A stretch of DNA of 6,620 nucleotides from Cytophagales bacterium (GTDB taxonomy: Bacteria; Bacteroidota; Bacteroidia; Cytophagales; Cyclobacteriaceae): NCBI GenBank assembly GCA_003504855.1, contig DNZD01000017.1, forward strand, positions 1-6,620, in the 5' to 3' direction. The stretch's first letter is position 1. The number at the start of each line of letters is the position of its first letter. Below the pieces are notes generated by a model, which was not told the DNA's origin, did not search any database, and saw only the letters and a program-made list of their open reading frames with translations. Positions 1 to 5,786 of the stretch are shown here, one piece after another. The translations under genes and the position numbers were made by a program.

Positions 1-786
1 TTCCTGCATGACAATCCCGAGTTTGATTTTAAAACCCAATTGGATATTCCCAATGCCAAGGAGATTGACGAACCGGAGGTAATCTATGACACCATCAACG
101 GAAAGACCTGGGTACAAATGAAAATGAAGTGTATCATGAAGGAAAACTGGGTGGTGCATAACTTCCCGTTCGACAAACAGCACCTTCGCGTCCGCGTAGA
201 GAACATCCTGTTTGATCGGAATAAACTGGTATTCAAGGCCGACGTACGCCACTCCATGTTCGATGACATCGAAGGGATGGATGGCTGGACGGTGAAGAAT
301 TTTGCGGTATCTGAAGACACCACCCGGTACAACACTGGCTTTGGCGACCCGCAGCCCGGCCATGACGCACAAACCTTTTCAACCTTCAAAATTGACATGG
401 ACATCGAAAGGGATGCCTGGGGTCTCTTCATGAAAATTTTTATCGGCATGTACATTGCCTTTCTTATCGCCCTCGTCAGCTTTGCATCCCAACCCTGGGA
501 ACTGGAACCCCGCTTTGGTCTTCCTGTCGGCGGTCTGTTTGCCGCTGTAGGAAATAAATACATCATTGATTCCCTGTTGCCAGAATCTCCGGAGTTTAGC
601 CTGGTGGATACCTTGCACAGCATCACCTTTATCGGGATCTTATCCGTGCTCGCGGTTTCTGCCATCTCGATGAAATACTACAACGCAGACAATAAGGAAG
701 CCTGCCTGCGGGCGAATAAGATAGGGTCGAGAATTGTGCTCTTTGCATATGTAATTATCAATATCTTTTTTGTCGCGACCGCATGA
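1..786 (+). CDS. Pentameric ligand-gated ion channel subunit, 5'-truncated by the window edge
   Basis: The reading frame is open from base 1, so the true start and any signal peptide lie upstream. A TTG at 40 is not a credible start because homology to the next gene continues through codons 1-13. The visible 261 residues cover most of the periplasmic beta-sandwich and all four membrane segments of a Cys-loop receptor homologue. Landmarks are the FPFDKQ turn (bases 163-180) without flanking cysteines, the pre-M1 arginine in DIERDAW (about 400-420), M1, then M2 starting at E-P-R (505-513) and ending at the SLLPES motif, M3 (SLVDTLHS onward), a short loop and a C-terminal M4. Known bacterial members (GLIC, ELIC) form homopentameric cation channels in the inner membrane. 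Ion selectivity and ligand here are unknown. The stop overlaps the next start as ATGA (783-786), suggesting translational coupling to a paralogous subunit. The family call is strong, although it rests on motif reading rather than a search. Confidence 0.85.
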   Translation, partial: FLHDNPEFDFKTQLDIPNAKEIDEPEVIYDTINGKTWVQMKMKCIMKENWVVHNFPFDKQHLRVRVENILFDRNKLVFKADVRHSMFDDIEGMDGWTVKNFAVSEDTTRYNTGFGDPQPGHDAQTFSTFKIDMDIERDAWGLFMKIFIGMYIAFLIALVSFASQPWELEPRFGLPVGGLFAAVGNKYIIDSLLPESPEFSLVDTLHSITFIGILSVLAVSAISMKYYNADNKEACLRANKIGSRIVLFAYVIINIFFVATA

Positions 787-1727
787 ATAAAAGTCTGATC
801 CTGGGAGTTATTTGTCTGGGCCTCACCTTCAAAGGCCTTGCTTCACCACCCGATACGGTGAAGGCAGGGGCTTATGTAATCAGTGTACACGACATCAACT
901 TTCACGATAAGGAATATACCATCCGGTTCTGGTTGTGGTTTTTATACAATAACAACGACTTCGATTTCAGCAAGCAGCTGGATGTGCCGAATGCCAAGAG
1001 TATTGAATCTGAAATCATCACCGACAGCATCGAAGGAAGTAAGTGGGTCATCATGAAGATGAAATGCGTGATGAAGGAAAATTGGCGGGTGGGTGATTTT
1101 CCTTTTGACTCACAGCACCTGCATGTACAAATAGAAAATACGCTGTTCGACAAAAACACCCTGGTATTCAAACCGGATACAGCCGGAAGCCGGTTTGCCC
1201 GCAAAATTGCTATCGACGGATGGACGATCAATAACTTCAGCGTAAGCTCGCACATGAATGAGTACGAAACTTCATTTGGTGATCACCGGGCCAAACAGCA
1301 GCTTTCGGAGTTTGCCACCTTTGACATTGATATGGACATTGAACGGGACGCGTGGGGGCTATTCATGAAGATCTTCGTCGGCATGTACATCGCCTTCCTG
1401 ATTGCCTTCATCAGTTTCACCCCCAACCCCTGGGAGTTGGAGCCTCGTTTCGGATTGCCCGTCGGCGGATTGTTCGCCGCTGTTGGTAACAAATATATTA
1501 TCGACTCACTGCTGCCAGAGTCTTCTCAGTTTACCCTGGTGGACTCACTGCACACCCTCACCTTCTTCTCTATATTCGCCACCCTGGTTGTGTCGGCTAT
1601 TTGTCTAAAGTTACATGATCGCGGTCGGAAAGAAGCCTGTGTCCGCGTTAGTAAAATAGGATCCAGAATTGTGCTGTTTGGGTACTTCGTCGCGAATCTG
1701 ATCCTGATTGCGCTCGCCATCGTCTGA
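783..1727 (+). CDS. Pentameric ligand-gated ion channel subunit (tandem paralogue)
   Basis: A complete 314-residue protein. Residues 1 to about 20 form a signal peptide (MNKS, hydrophobic core, GLA cleavage site). About 21-190 form the extracellular beta-sandwich, beginning with AYVISVHDINF and containing FPFDSQ at 106-111. R188 is the pre-M1 arginine. M1 is about 191-212, M2 222-245, M3 about 250-274 and M4 about 295-313, with a short M3-M4 loop of the usual prokaryotic type. Aligning R222 as 0' puts P245 at 23', the same spacing as in GABA-A, nicotinic and GLIC channels; E220 is then at -2', as in GLIC, and D241 at 19'. M2 is unusual in having P at 4', G at 2', 6', 7' and 13', F at 9' and K at 15'. 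M1 lacks the common proline. The start is the ATG inside the ATGA overlap with the upstream paralogue. The stop lies 3 bases from the convergent dtd stop. The membrane domain is nearly identical to the upstream subunit and the sandwich is more diverged, so a heteromer is possible. Confidence 0.88.
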   Translation: MNKSLILGVICLGLTFKGLASPPDTVKAGAYVISVHDINFHDKEYTIRFWLWFLYNNNDFDFSKQLDVPNAKSIESEIITDSIEGSKWVIMKMKCVMKENWRVGDFPFDSQHLHVQIENTLFDKNTLVFKPDTAGSRFARKIAIDGWTINNFSVSSHMNEYETSFGDHRAKQQLSEFATFDIDMDIERDAWGLFMKIFVGMYIAFLIAFISFTPNPWELEPRFGLPVGGLFAAVGNKYIIDSLLPESSQFTLVDSLHTLTFFSIFATLVVSAICLKLHDRGRKEACVRVSKIGSRIVLFGYFVANLILIALAIV

Positions 1728-1730
1728 CCA

Positions 1731-2183
1731 TCACACCCGGTTCTTGGTGTCAATTACAATGGTCACCGGGCCATCATTGATTAAAGAGACTTTCATATCG
1801 GCACCAAATTCGCCCGTAAGAATCGGCTTGCCGAGCTGTTCGCCAAGGGCCGCGACAAACTTCTCATAAACGGGTATGGCTATTTCCGGGCGAGCGGCCT
1901 TGATGTACGAAGGGCGATTACCTTTCCGCGTACTCGCCTGTAGCGTAAACTGGCTTACGCAAAGGATATTACCGCCGGTGTCACGCACACTCACATTCAT
2001 GATTCCGTCAGCATCATTAAATATCCTAAGGTTCACCACTTTGGAAGTCAACCAGGAGATGTCCTCATCCTGATCGGCCTCTTCAATGCCTACCAGAACC
2101 AGCAAACCACTGGCAATAGATGATTTTACCACACCATCGATGGCTACTGACGCTTCTGATACGCGCTGAATAACGGCAATCAT
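1731..2183 (-). CDS. dtd: D-aminoacyl-tRNA deacylase
   Basis: The 150-residue product has the normal length and layout of bacterial DTD. This homodimeric cytoplasmic enzyme hydrolyses D-amino acids (and glycine) mischarged on tRNA, a chirality proofreading step. Visible signatures are the MxAVIQRVxxASV N-terminus, SQFTLQA at 77-83 followed by KGNRPSY (88-93), TGEFGADM (123-130) and the NDGPVTI motif (136-142), whose Gly-Pro pair (138-139) forms the cis-peptide that excludes L-amino acids. It is the last gene of a minus-strand unit, with its ATG 3 bases after the TAG of the dehydrogenase gene. The sequence AGGGG just before the ATG could act as a weak ribosome site. Its stop is 3 bases from the stop of the convergent channel gene, so little room is left for an intergenic terminator. 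Confidence 0.97.
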   Translation of the reverse strand: MIAVIQRVSEASVAIDGVVKSSIASGLLVLVGIEEADQDEDISWLTSKVVNLRIFNDADGIMNVSVRDTGGNILCVSQFTLQASTRKGNRPSYIKAARPEIAIPVYEKFVAALGEQLGKPILTGEFGADMKVSLINDGPVTIVIDTKNRV

Positions 2184-2186
2184 CCC

Positions 2187-2828
2187 CTAACTAGCTTGCA
2201 TCTCCCCTGATGTATGAATAACAATTCCTGCCTCATCGCGGGTTGCTGCCTGGAGCATGGCCCTCGCTACCCTGGCAGAATCTATGGCCTTGTATTTCTT
2301 GGGGATCAGGAAATCCAAAGCCCGCATCACCAATTCAGCTGCTCCTTCACCGGCCCGCTTCACCGTCCGATGACCCAGCAGCAAGGAAGGCTGGTAGATG
2401 TGAAGGGAAGAAAATCCAATCTGACGAATGGCCTCTTCTATTTCACCCTTCACCCGGTTATAGAAAACTGAGGAATTCTTATCAGCCCCCAGTGCGGTAA
2501 CCAGGTGAAAAGAACGGGCACCATGGGCATGGGTGGCATGCGCAAGTGCGAGGGGATATTCAAAATCGACTTTTCTAAACGCTGCCTCTGAACCAGCCTG
2601 CTTGATGGTGGTACCCAGACAGCAAAAAACGTCGGCACCAGACGGAATCTGATCGAGGGCATCCAGACTGTCCAACTCCATTACCCGTTGCTCCAGTTTG
2701 TTGTTTTTGATGGAGAGTGGTCTTCGTGAAATAGTCAGCACCGACTGGTATTCCGGGTGTGCCAACAAAAGTTCAACCAGTTGAGCACCGATCAAGCCGG
2801 TACATCCTGCAACAATGGCGGTTCTCAT
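2187..2828 (-). CDS. NAD(P)-binding atypical short-chain dehydrogenase, TIP30/HTATIP2-like
   Basis: The 213-residue protein has a Rossmann fold. The dinucleotide-binding loop is G8-x-x-G11-x-x-G14 (GCTGLIG) at the N-terminus. Two arginines after beta-2 (R35, R36) suggest NADP(H) rather than NAD(H). FCCLGTTIKQAGS at 68-80 and the FRKVDFEY stretch are typical of the TIP30/HTATIP2-like oxidoreductase group. The catalytic YxxxK is Y123-K127 (YNRVK), preceded by the serine/threonine-rich LVTALGAD strand. Substrate and pathway cannot be read from the sequence. Its ATG shares one base with the TGA of the upstream gene (TGATG, 2826-2830), so the two are likely translationally coupled, and dtd follows after 3 bases. 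A role linked to dtd or to the membrane protein is not implied by family knowledge. Members of this family are often annotated only as NAD-dependent epimerase/dehydratase or oxidoreductase. Confidence 0.88.
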   Translation of the reverse strand: MRTAIVAGCTGLIGAQLVELLLAHPEYQSVLTISRRPLSIKNNKLEQRVMELDSLDALDQIPSGADVFCCLGTTIKQAGSEAAFRKVDFEYPLALAHATHAHGARSFHLVTALGADKNSSVFYNRVKGEIEEAIRQIGFSSLHIYQPSLLLGHRTVKRAGEGAAELVMRALDFLIPKKYKAIDSARVARAMLQAATRDEAGIVIHTSGEMQAS

Positions 2829-3349
2829 CAGAAGGTTTGCTGGATTTCTTTCTTCAGTTCAACGAGGGCGTGGCTGATGGGCTCCACTTTTTTCTCCAGG
2901 GTCAACTCAAAGATACGTCGCGACAGATCGAGCGCGGTGGCTTCTCCTTCGAGTCCGGCGGATGCCTCGTTGATCAGGATCGTCAGGTCTTCTTTGGCAT
3001 TCCGGATCATGTTCCACACTTCGTCGCTCATGTATATCTGTTGGGACACATTGTGGTTGTATTCGTTTCTGATTTCATCCAGCAGCACTTTGTGGAACTC
3101 GCGTGCCGTATATCCCGGATTATTCAATCGGAGCAGTAAATTCGGAGGTGAGATGCGTTCCAGAAAAAGGCACATTCTTTCATACGCCTGAAGCCGGTTA
3201 GGCAATATGGTCTCAATGGACCTTGCCCGGATCTCCATTCGTTTTGATTCCAGTTCCCGGTGAATAAAGGAGCGCACGGTCAGGTACACTGCGTAGAGTA
3301 CCAGTGAGGCAGGCAGCAGGATTTTTCCGAATTCAATAATGGCTTCCAT
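2828..3349 (-). CDS. Membrane-anchored hypothetical protein, DUF7935-like
   Basis: The protein has 173 residues. One N-terminal membrane helix (about 5-25, LLPASLVLYAVYLTV) is followed by a charged, largely helical domain. The stretch NRLQAYERMCLFLERISPPN (about 51-70) resembles a family I recall from Bacteroidota as DUF7935; that assignment is from memory and should be checked. With R and H residues just after the helix, the bulk of the protein is predicted to face the cytoplasm. No catalytic motif is evident. The product appears helical throughout, including EVWNMIRNAKEDLTILINEA and a C-terminal segment rich in E and K. It is the first gene of a three-gene minus-strand unit and its stop overlaps the dehydrogenase start by one base. 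No function is assigned. The ATG at 3349 is the only start that retains the full membrane helix. Confidence 0.75.
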   Translation of the reverse strand: MEAIIEFGKILLPASLVLYAVYLTVRSFIHRELESKRMEIRARSIETILPNRLQAYERMCLFLERISPPNLLLRLNNPGYTAREFHKVLLDEIRNEYNHNVSQQIYMSDEVWNMIRNAKEDLTILINEASAGLEGEATALDLSRRIFELTLEKKVEPISHALVELKKEIQQTF

Positions 3350-3386
3350 AGTATAGTTTCGTACCGTAAAGGTGTTAAAATTTAGG

Positions 3387-3394
3387 TAATTTTG
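3387..3394 (+). promoter_or_regulatory. Bacteroidota-type -7 promoter element for the HesB/IscA-like gene
   Basis: TAATTTTG matches the Bacteroidota sigma-ABfrA-type -7 consensus TAnnTTTG exactly. Transcription would start near 3400, leaving a leader of about 60 bases before the ATG at 3463. I see no good -33 TTTG at the usual distance, so the call rests on the -7 match and its position in the divergent gap 3350-3462. On the other strand of the same gap, TAAATTTT (3384-3377) is a one-mismatch candidate for the minus-strand operon that begins at 3349. If both are real, the two promoters are nearly back to back. Confidence 0.45.
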
Positions 3395-3418
3395 ATTGTT
3401 ATCCGGTCACCAATAACG

Positions 3419-3454
3419 ATGGCCATGAATTGCCAGGTATACCACCACCCGTAA
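3419..3454 (+). other. Possible 11-codon leader ORF upstream of the HesB/IscA-like gene
   Basis: ATG GCC ATG begins an 11-codon frame ending in HHP-TAA, located after the predicted transcription start and 8 bases before the ATG at 3463. It is out of frame with the gene. It may be chance: a frame this short is expected by accident, and nothing in the sequence shows that it is translated. It is recorded because it occupies the leader and contains two ATGs that would compete with the gene's own start. Confidence 0.15.
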
Positions 3455-3462
3455 ATCTCATC

Positions 3463-3777
3463 ATGTTTGATAACCTCCAACCTGTATCCCTTACCGCACG
3501 GGCAGCCGAAGAGGTAAAGCATATCATGCAAACCAAAAATATCCCCGCTGATTATGGTCTTCGCATTGGAATACGGGGCGGCTCAGGTTGCGGGGGTCAT
3601 CAACTGATGCTGGGGTTTGATAAGGCCCGGGGAACCGATTTGTCGTACACACAAACGGGAATATTATGTCACGTAGACAAACGCCATACCCTCTATGTGA
3701 TTGGCAAAACAGTTGATTTTCAAGATCGCGAAGACGGGCGGGGTTTTGTATTTCTGGAATCCAGCGTGTCTGGCTGA
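3463..3777 (+). CDS. HesB/IscA-like protein lacking the C-terminal CxC
   Basis: The 104-residue protein has the HesB/IscA (Fe-S biogenesis) fold pattern: LTARAAEEVKHIM near the N-terminus, LRIGIRGGSGCGGHQLMLGFD at about 33-53, and DFQDREDGRGFVF near the C-terminus. Classical A-type carriers bind Fe or an Fe-S cluster with three cysteines, one in the SGC loop and two in a C-terminal CGC. Here C43 corresponds to the first, with one extra residue in the loop, but the chain stops where CGC would be expected. C69 is the only other cysteine. From memory, short IscA-like proteins of this form are common in Bacteroidota, so this is probably a family feature and not a truncation in this strain. Cluster carrying is therefore uncertain. 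I chose ATG 3463 over an in-frame TTG at 3430 because family similarity begins just after it. It is monocistronic between two minus-strand units, with its stop 5 bases from the folB stop. Confidence 0.85.
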   Translation: MFDNLQPVSLTARAAEEVKHIMQTKNIPADYGLRIGIRGGSGCGGHQLMLGFDKARGTDLSYTQTGILCHVDKRHTLYVIGKTVDFQDREDGRGFVFLESSVSG

Positions 3778-3782
3778 CAGCA

Positions 3783-4142
3783 TCAACGACTTCGCCGGAT
3801 GGTGATGGACGCCTTGCGACACACACCACCGATGGGAGGATTGAATTTAGCAATGGTGATCTGAACAGAAATTGCCTCCTGAAAACGTTCCAGTATTTTT
3901 TCTGCAATCAGGTGCCCAACCCGTTCCAGTAACTTGGATGGTTTGGCCATCTCCACTTTGATTACATCGTACACATCCTCGTAGTTGATCGTTCCGGTGA
4001 GGTCATCCTGAAAGGCGGAATCGGTAAAGCGAGTTTCTACTTCAACGTCCACCTCAAATTTATTTCCGGATGATCGCTCATGGGCATACACCCCATGGTA
4101 GGCGTGAAACTCCAGTCCTTCAAGAACTACTTTTCCAGTCAT
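3783..4142 (-). CDS. folB: Dihydroneopterin aldolase
   Basis: The 119-residue enzyme converts 7,8-dihydroneopterin to 6-hydroxymethyl-7,8-dihydropterin and glycolaldehyde in folate synthesis, normally as a cytoplasmic octamer. The sequence shows LEGLEFHAYHGVY at 7-19 followed by E22, DDLTGTINYEDVY with Y54 (46-58), LLERV with E73, and K99 in AKFNPPIGG. These fall within one residue of the S. aureus enzyme's E22, Y54, E74 and K100, so the active site looks complete. Its ATG overlaps the DivIVA-domain gene's stop by 4 bases (4139-4142), indicating translational coupling. No other folate gene is in the window, so the partner genes of the pathway must lie elsewhere. Confidence 0.97.
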   Translation of the reverse strand: MTGKVVLEGLEFHAYHGVYAHERSSGNKFEVDVEVETRFTDSAFQDDLTGTINYEDVYDVIKVEMAKPSKLLERVGHLIAEKILERFQEAISVQITIAKFNPPIGGVCRKASITIRRSR

Positions 4143-4828
4143 GCCACTTCATCGAAGAATGAGCGCAACGGCTCCTGAGCCATCGGTGTTTTAGGTACCA
4201 CCGGCGTGGGCATCTCTGTTCGCAGTTTCCTGGGGGTATTCTCTGCCGGCACGTTAGCTTTCTTTACCTCGCGGCGTGCAAAGGTGAGGTGCTCGTCGGC
4301 ATTGAAGTCGCGTGCCGTTGTGCGCGCGCGTTCGGCCCGGTCAAGCGTTTCATTGGCCAGGCGGCGAAGATCGTCGACCAGGTTGTTGCGTTGTGATTCG
4401 AGGTTCTTGTATTGAGATACCAGTTCTTTCAGTTTATCTTCCATTTCACCCAGCAACTGGCGTGACGTGTCGTCTGCCTCTTCAATGACATTTTTAGCCC
4501 TGCCTTTGGCCTCATTGAGAAGTGCATCTGCACTGATTTGTGCTTCACGTAAATGCAATTCGGCTGCCTTACGTGCCTGATCAACCACGTTGGCACCGGT
4601 ATCTTCCGCTGTTTTCAACGTCTTGTATAACGAAGACTCTACTTCGCGCAACTTGGCCACTTCACGCTCGGCAGCATCCAGTTTCATGCGCGACTCCTTG
4701 ACCTCATCATTCATGCGCTCCCATTCCTGTGACAGGGATAGCAGAAACGCATTGACTTCATCCTTGTCGTAGCCACGCAAGGTGCGTTCAAAAGTCTTTT
4801 GACGGATTTCGAGCGGTGTTACTTTCAT
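4139..4828 (-). CDS. DivIVA-domain coiled-coil protein
   Basis: The 229-residue protein begins with a DivIVA N-terminal domain. KVTPLEIRQKTF leads to RGYDKDEVNAFL, which aligns without gaps to Bacillus subtilis DivIVA (TP at 4-5, KTF at 11-13, RGYD at 18-21, DEVN at 23-26, FL at 28-29). The membrane-inserting F17 of that protein is L17 here and R18 is kept. A long coiled coil rich in E, K, R and A runs from about 30 to 175. A basic and proline-rich tail (about 176-219) follows and ends in a short hydrophobic-acidic peptide, PLRSFFDEVA. Known DivIVA proteins bind negatively curved membrane and recruit division, growth or chromosome-anchoring partners in Gram-positive bacteria. The role in Bacteroidota is unclear. 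The gene lies 23 bases after the WD40 gene and overlaps folB by 4 bases. A conserved C-terminal peptide of this type could be a partner-docking motif, which is inference. Confidence 0.9.
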   Translation of the reverse strand: MKVTPLEIRQKTFERTLRGYDKDEVNAFLLSLSQEWERMNDEVKESRMKLDAAEREVAKLREVESSLYKTLKTAEDTGANVVDQARKAAELHLREAQISADALLNEAKGRAKNVIEEADDTSRQLLGEMEDKLKELVSQYKNLESQRNNLVDDLRRLANETLDRAERARTTARDFNADEHLTFARREVKKANVPAENTPRKLRTEMPTPVVPKTPMAQEPLRSFFDEVA

Positions 4829-4851
4829 GACGTAGCGTGTTAATCGTTAGT

Positions 4852-5760
4852 TTAAAAAATTACGTCCCAACTGGATATAGTTCGATCGTCGCTGGCACTG
4901 AGTACCTGATCCTTATACGTAGTCCAAAGTACCCGGTTGACCGATGTACCATGGCCCGCATGACGGGCTTTGTCTATTACTTTCAGGAGGGTCAGGTCGG
5001 CCGTGCGCCAAACCTTGATCGACTTATCCAGGCTGCAAGTTACAAAATGTTTGCCATCCGGACTAAAATCGAGGTTATTGATGGCAAAGAGATGTGCCAC
5101 CACATCACCGTGTTGGCGATATCCATCCTCCACATCCCAGGCCTTCAGGTGAGCATCGCGGCCCGCACTTAATAAAAAGCGGCCATCCCGGGTGTATGCG
5201 AGGGTAAAGACAGAATTCGTATGGCCCGTCCACCCGGCCAATTGCCTGAAACTCTTGCAGTCAAATACACGGATGGCGTGATCACTGTATCCTACCGCCA
5301 CCGTGTCGCCGGAAGGATGAAGGGCTATGGCTCGCGCACTCCTGGTGGACAACTCCAGTCTTTGAACCACCGTCATCGAAGACAAATTCACAATGGTGAC
5401 ACAGCCATCTCCACCTGCAATCCAGGCATAGCCACCGATCACACGTATATCAAAAATAGAAGTCGATCCCAACTTCAGCGATGCCACTTCCTTGCGATCT
5501 GTCGTGGCAATTACATGGATACCTTCAGTGTTGTGGCCGGCAATCAGGTACTGCTTCTCGGGCCAGTAGGTCAATGCATAAATGGAATGTGGTAGTTGAG
5601 CGACCAGTTCGCCTTCATCCGGCTGCTGCATATTCCACCGAACCACCAACCCGTCACCACCCGCAGAGAAAAATACATGCGGCAACGGACCGGGCGTTAA
5701 AGTATAAACGCTGTCCCGGTGTCCCTGGTATGTATGAAGACGGGTTACTGCTATGCTCAT
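4852..5760 (-). CDS. WD40 repeat protein, single seven-bladed beta-propeller
   Basis: The 302-residue protein consists of seven WD40-like units and almost nothing else. They start at about residues 13 (GHRDSVYTL...VRWN), 57, 98, 138, 179 (GHTNSVFTL...KAWDV), 222 (AHLFAINNL...KVWR) and 266 (AGHGTSVNRV...SSWDV). The first strand of the chain (about 2-10) probably closes the ring with the last blade. Blades 1, 5, 6 and 7 have clear GH and WD-type ends; 2-4 are diverged. There is no signal peptide or membrane segment, so it is predicted cytoplasmic. WD40 propellers act as binding platforms, and no enzyme domain is attached. It is the first gene of a unit with the DivIVA-domain protein and folB. 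The ATG at 5760 faces the phosphopantetheinyl transferase start across 59 bases. I see no convincing -7 element for this strand in that gap. Confidence 0.93.
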   Translation of the reverse strand: MSIAVTRLHTYQGHRDSVYTLTPGPLPHVFFSAGGDGLVVRWNMQQPDEGELVAQLPHSIYALTYWPEKQYLIAGHNTEGIHVIATTDRKEVASLKLGSTSIFDIRVIGGYAWIAGGDGCVTIVNLSSMTVVQRLELSTRSARAIALHPSGDTVAVGYSDHAIRVFDCKSFRQLAGWTGHTNSVFTLAYTRDGRFLLSAGRDAHLKAWDVEDGYRQHGDVVAHLFAINNLDFSPDGKHFVTCSLDKSIKVWRTADLTLLKVIDKARHAGHGTSVNRVLWTTYKDQVLSASDDRTISSWDVIF

Positions 5761-5778
5761 CGCCGCAATCGCTTTGTG

Positions 5779-5786
5779 TATCTTTG
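5779..5786 (+). promoter_or_regulatory. Bacteroidota-type -7 promoter element for the phosphopantetheinyl transferase gene
   Basis: TATCTTTG is an exact TAnnTTTG match, 33 bases before the ATG at 5820, giving a predicted leader of roughly 25-30 bases. The bases before the start codon (CAATAACCAA) are A-rich and have no Shine-Dalgarno sequence, as is usual in Bacteroidota. No clear -33 TTTG is visible at the standard spacing. The element lies in the divergent gap 5761-5819, so activity here may affect the WD40 operon on the other strand. Confidence 0.55.

Noticed and set aside
40..42. TTG as a start for the first channel gene
   Set aside because: The frame is open to base 1 and residues encoded by 1-39 match the paralogue's beta-strand region, so the gene starts outside the window.
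84..665. A 193-codon open frame on the minus strand through the first channel gene
   Set aside because: It lies wholly antisense to a strongly supported coding region, has no recognisable motif, and similar antisense frames occur over the homologous part of the second channel gene, as expected from shared codon structure.
1736..1770. Inverted repeat CCCGGT / ACCGGG near the convergent channel and dtd stops, considered as a terminator
   Set aside because: The stem is only 6 base pairs with a 23-base loop, lies inside the dtd coding region, and has no T-run after it on either strand.
3430..3462. TTG start adding 11 residues to the HesB/IscA-like protein
   Set aside because: The added residues are proline-rich and have no family similarity; ATG 3463 gives the usual length.
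4837..5172. A 111-codon plus-strand frame opposite the WD40 gene
   Set aside because: It is fully antisense to a well-formed beta-propeller gene for most of its length and has no recognisable domain.
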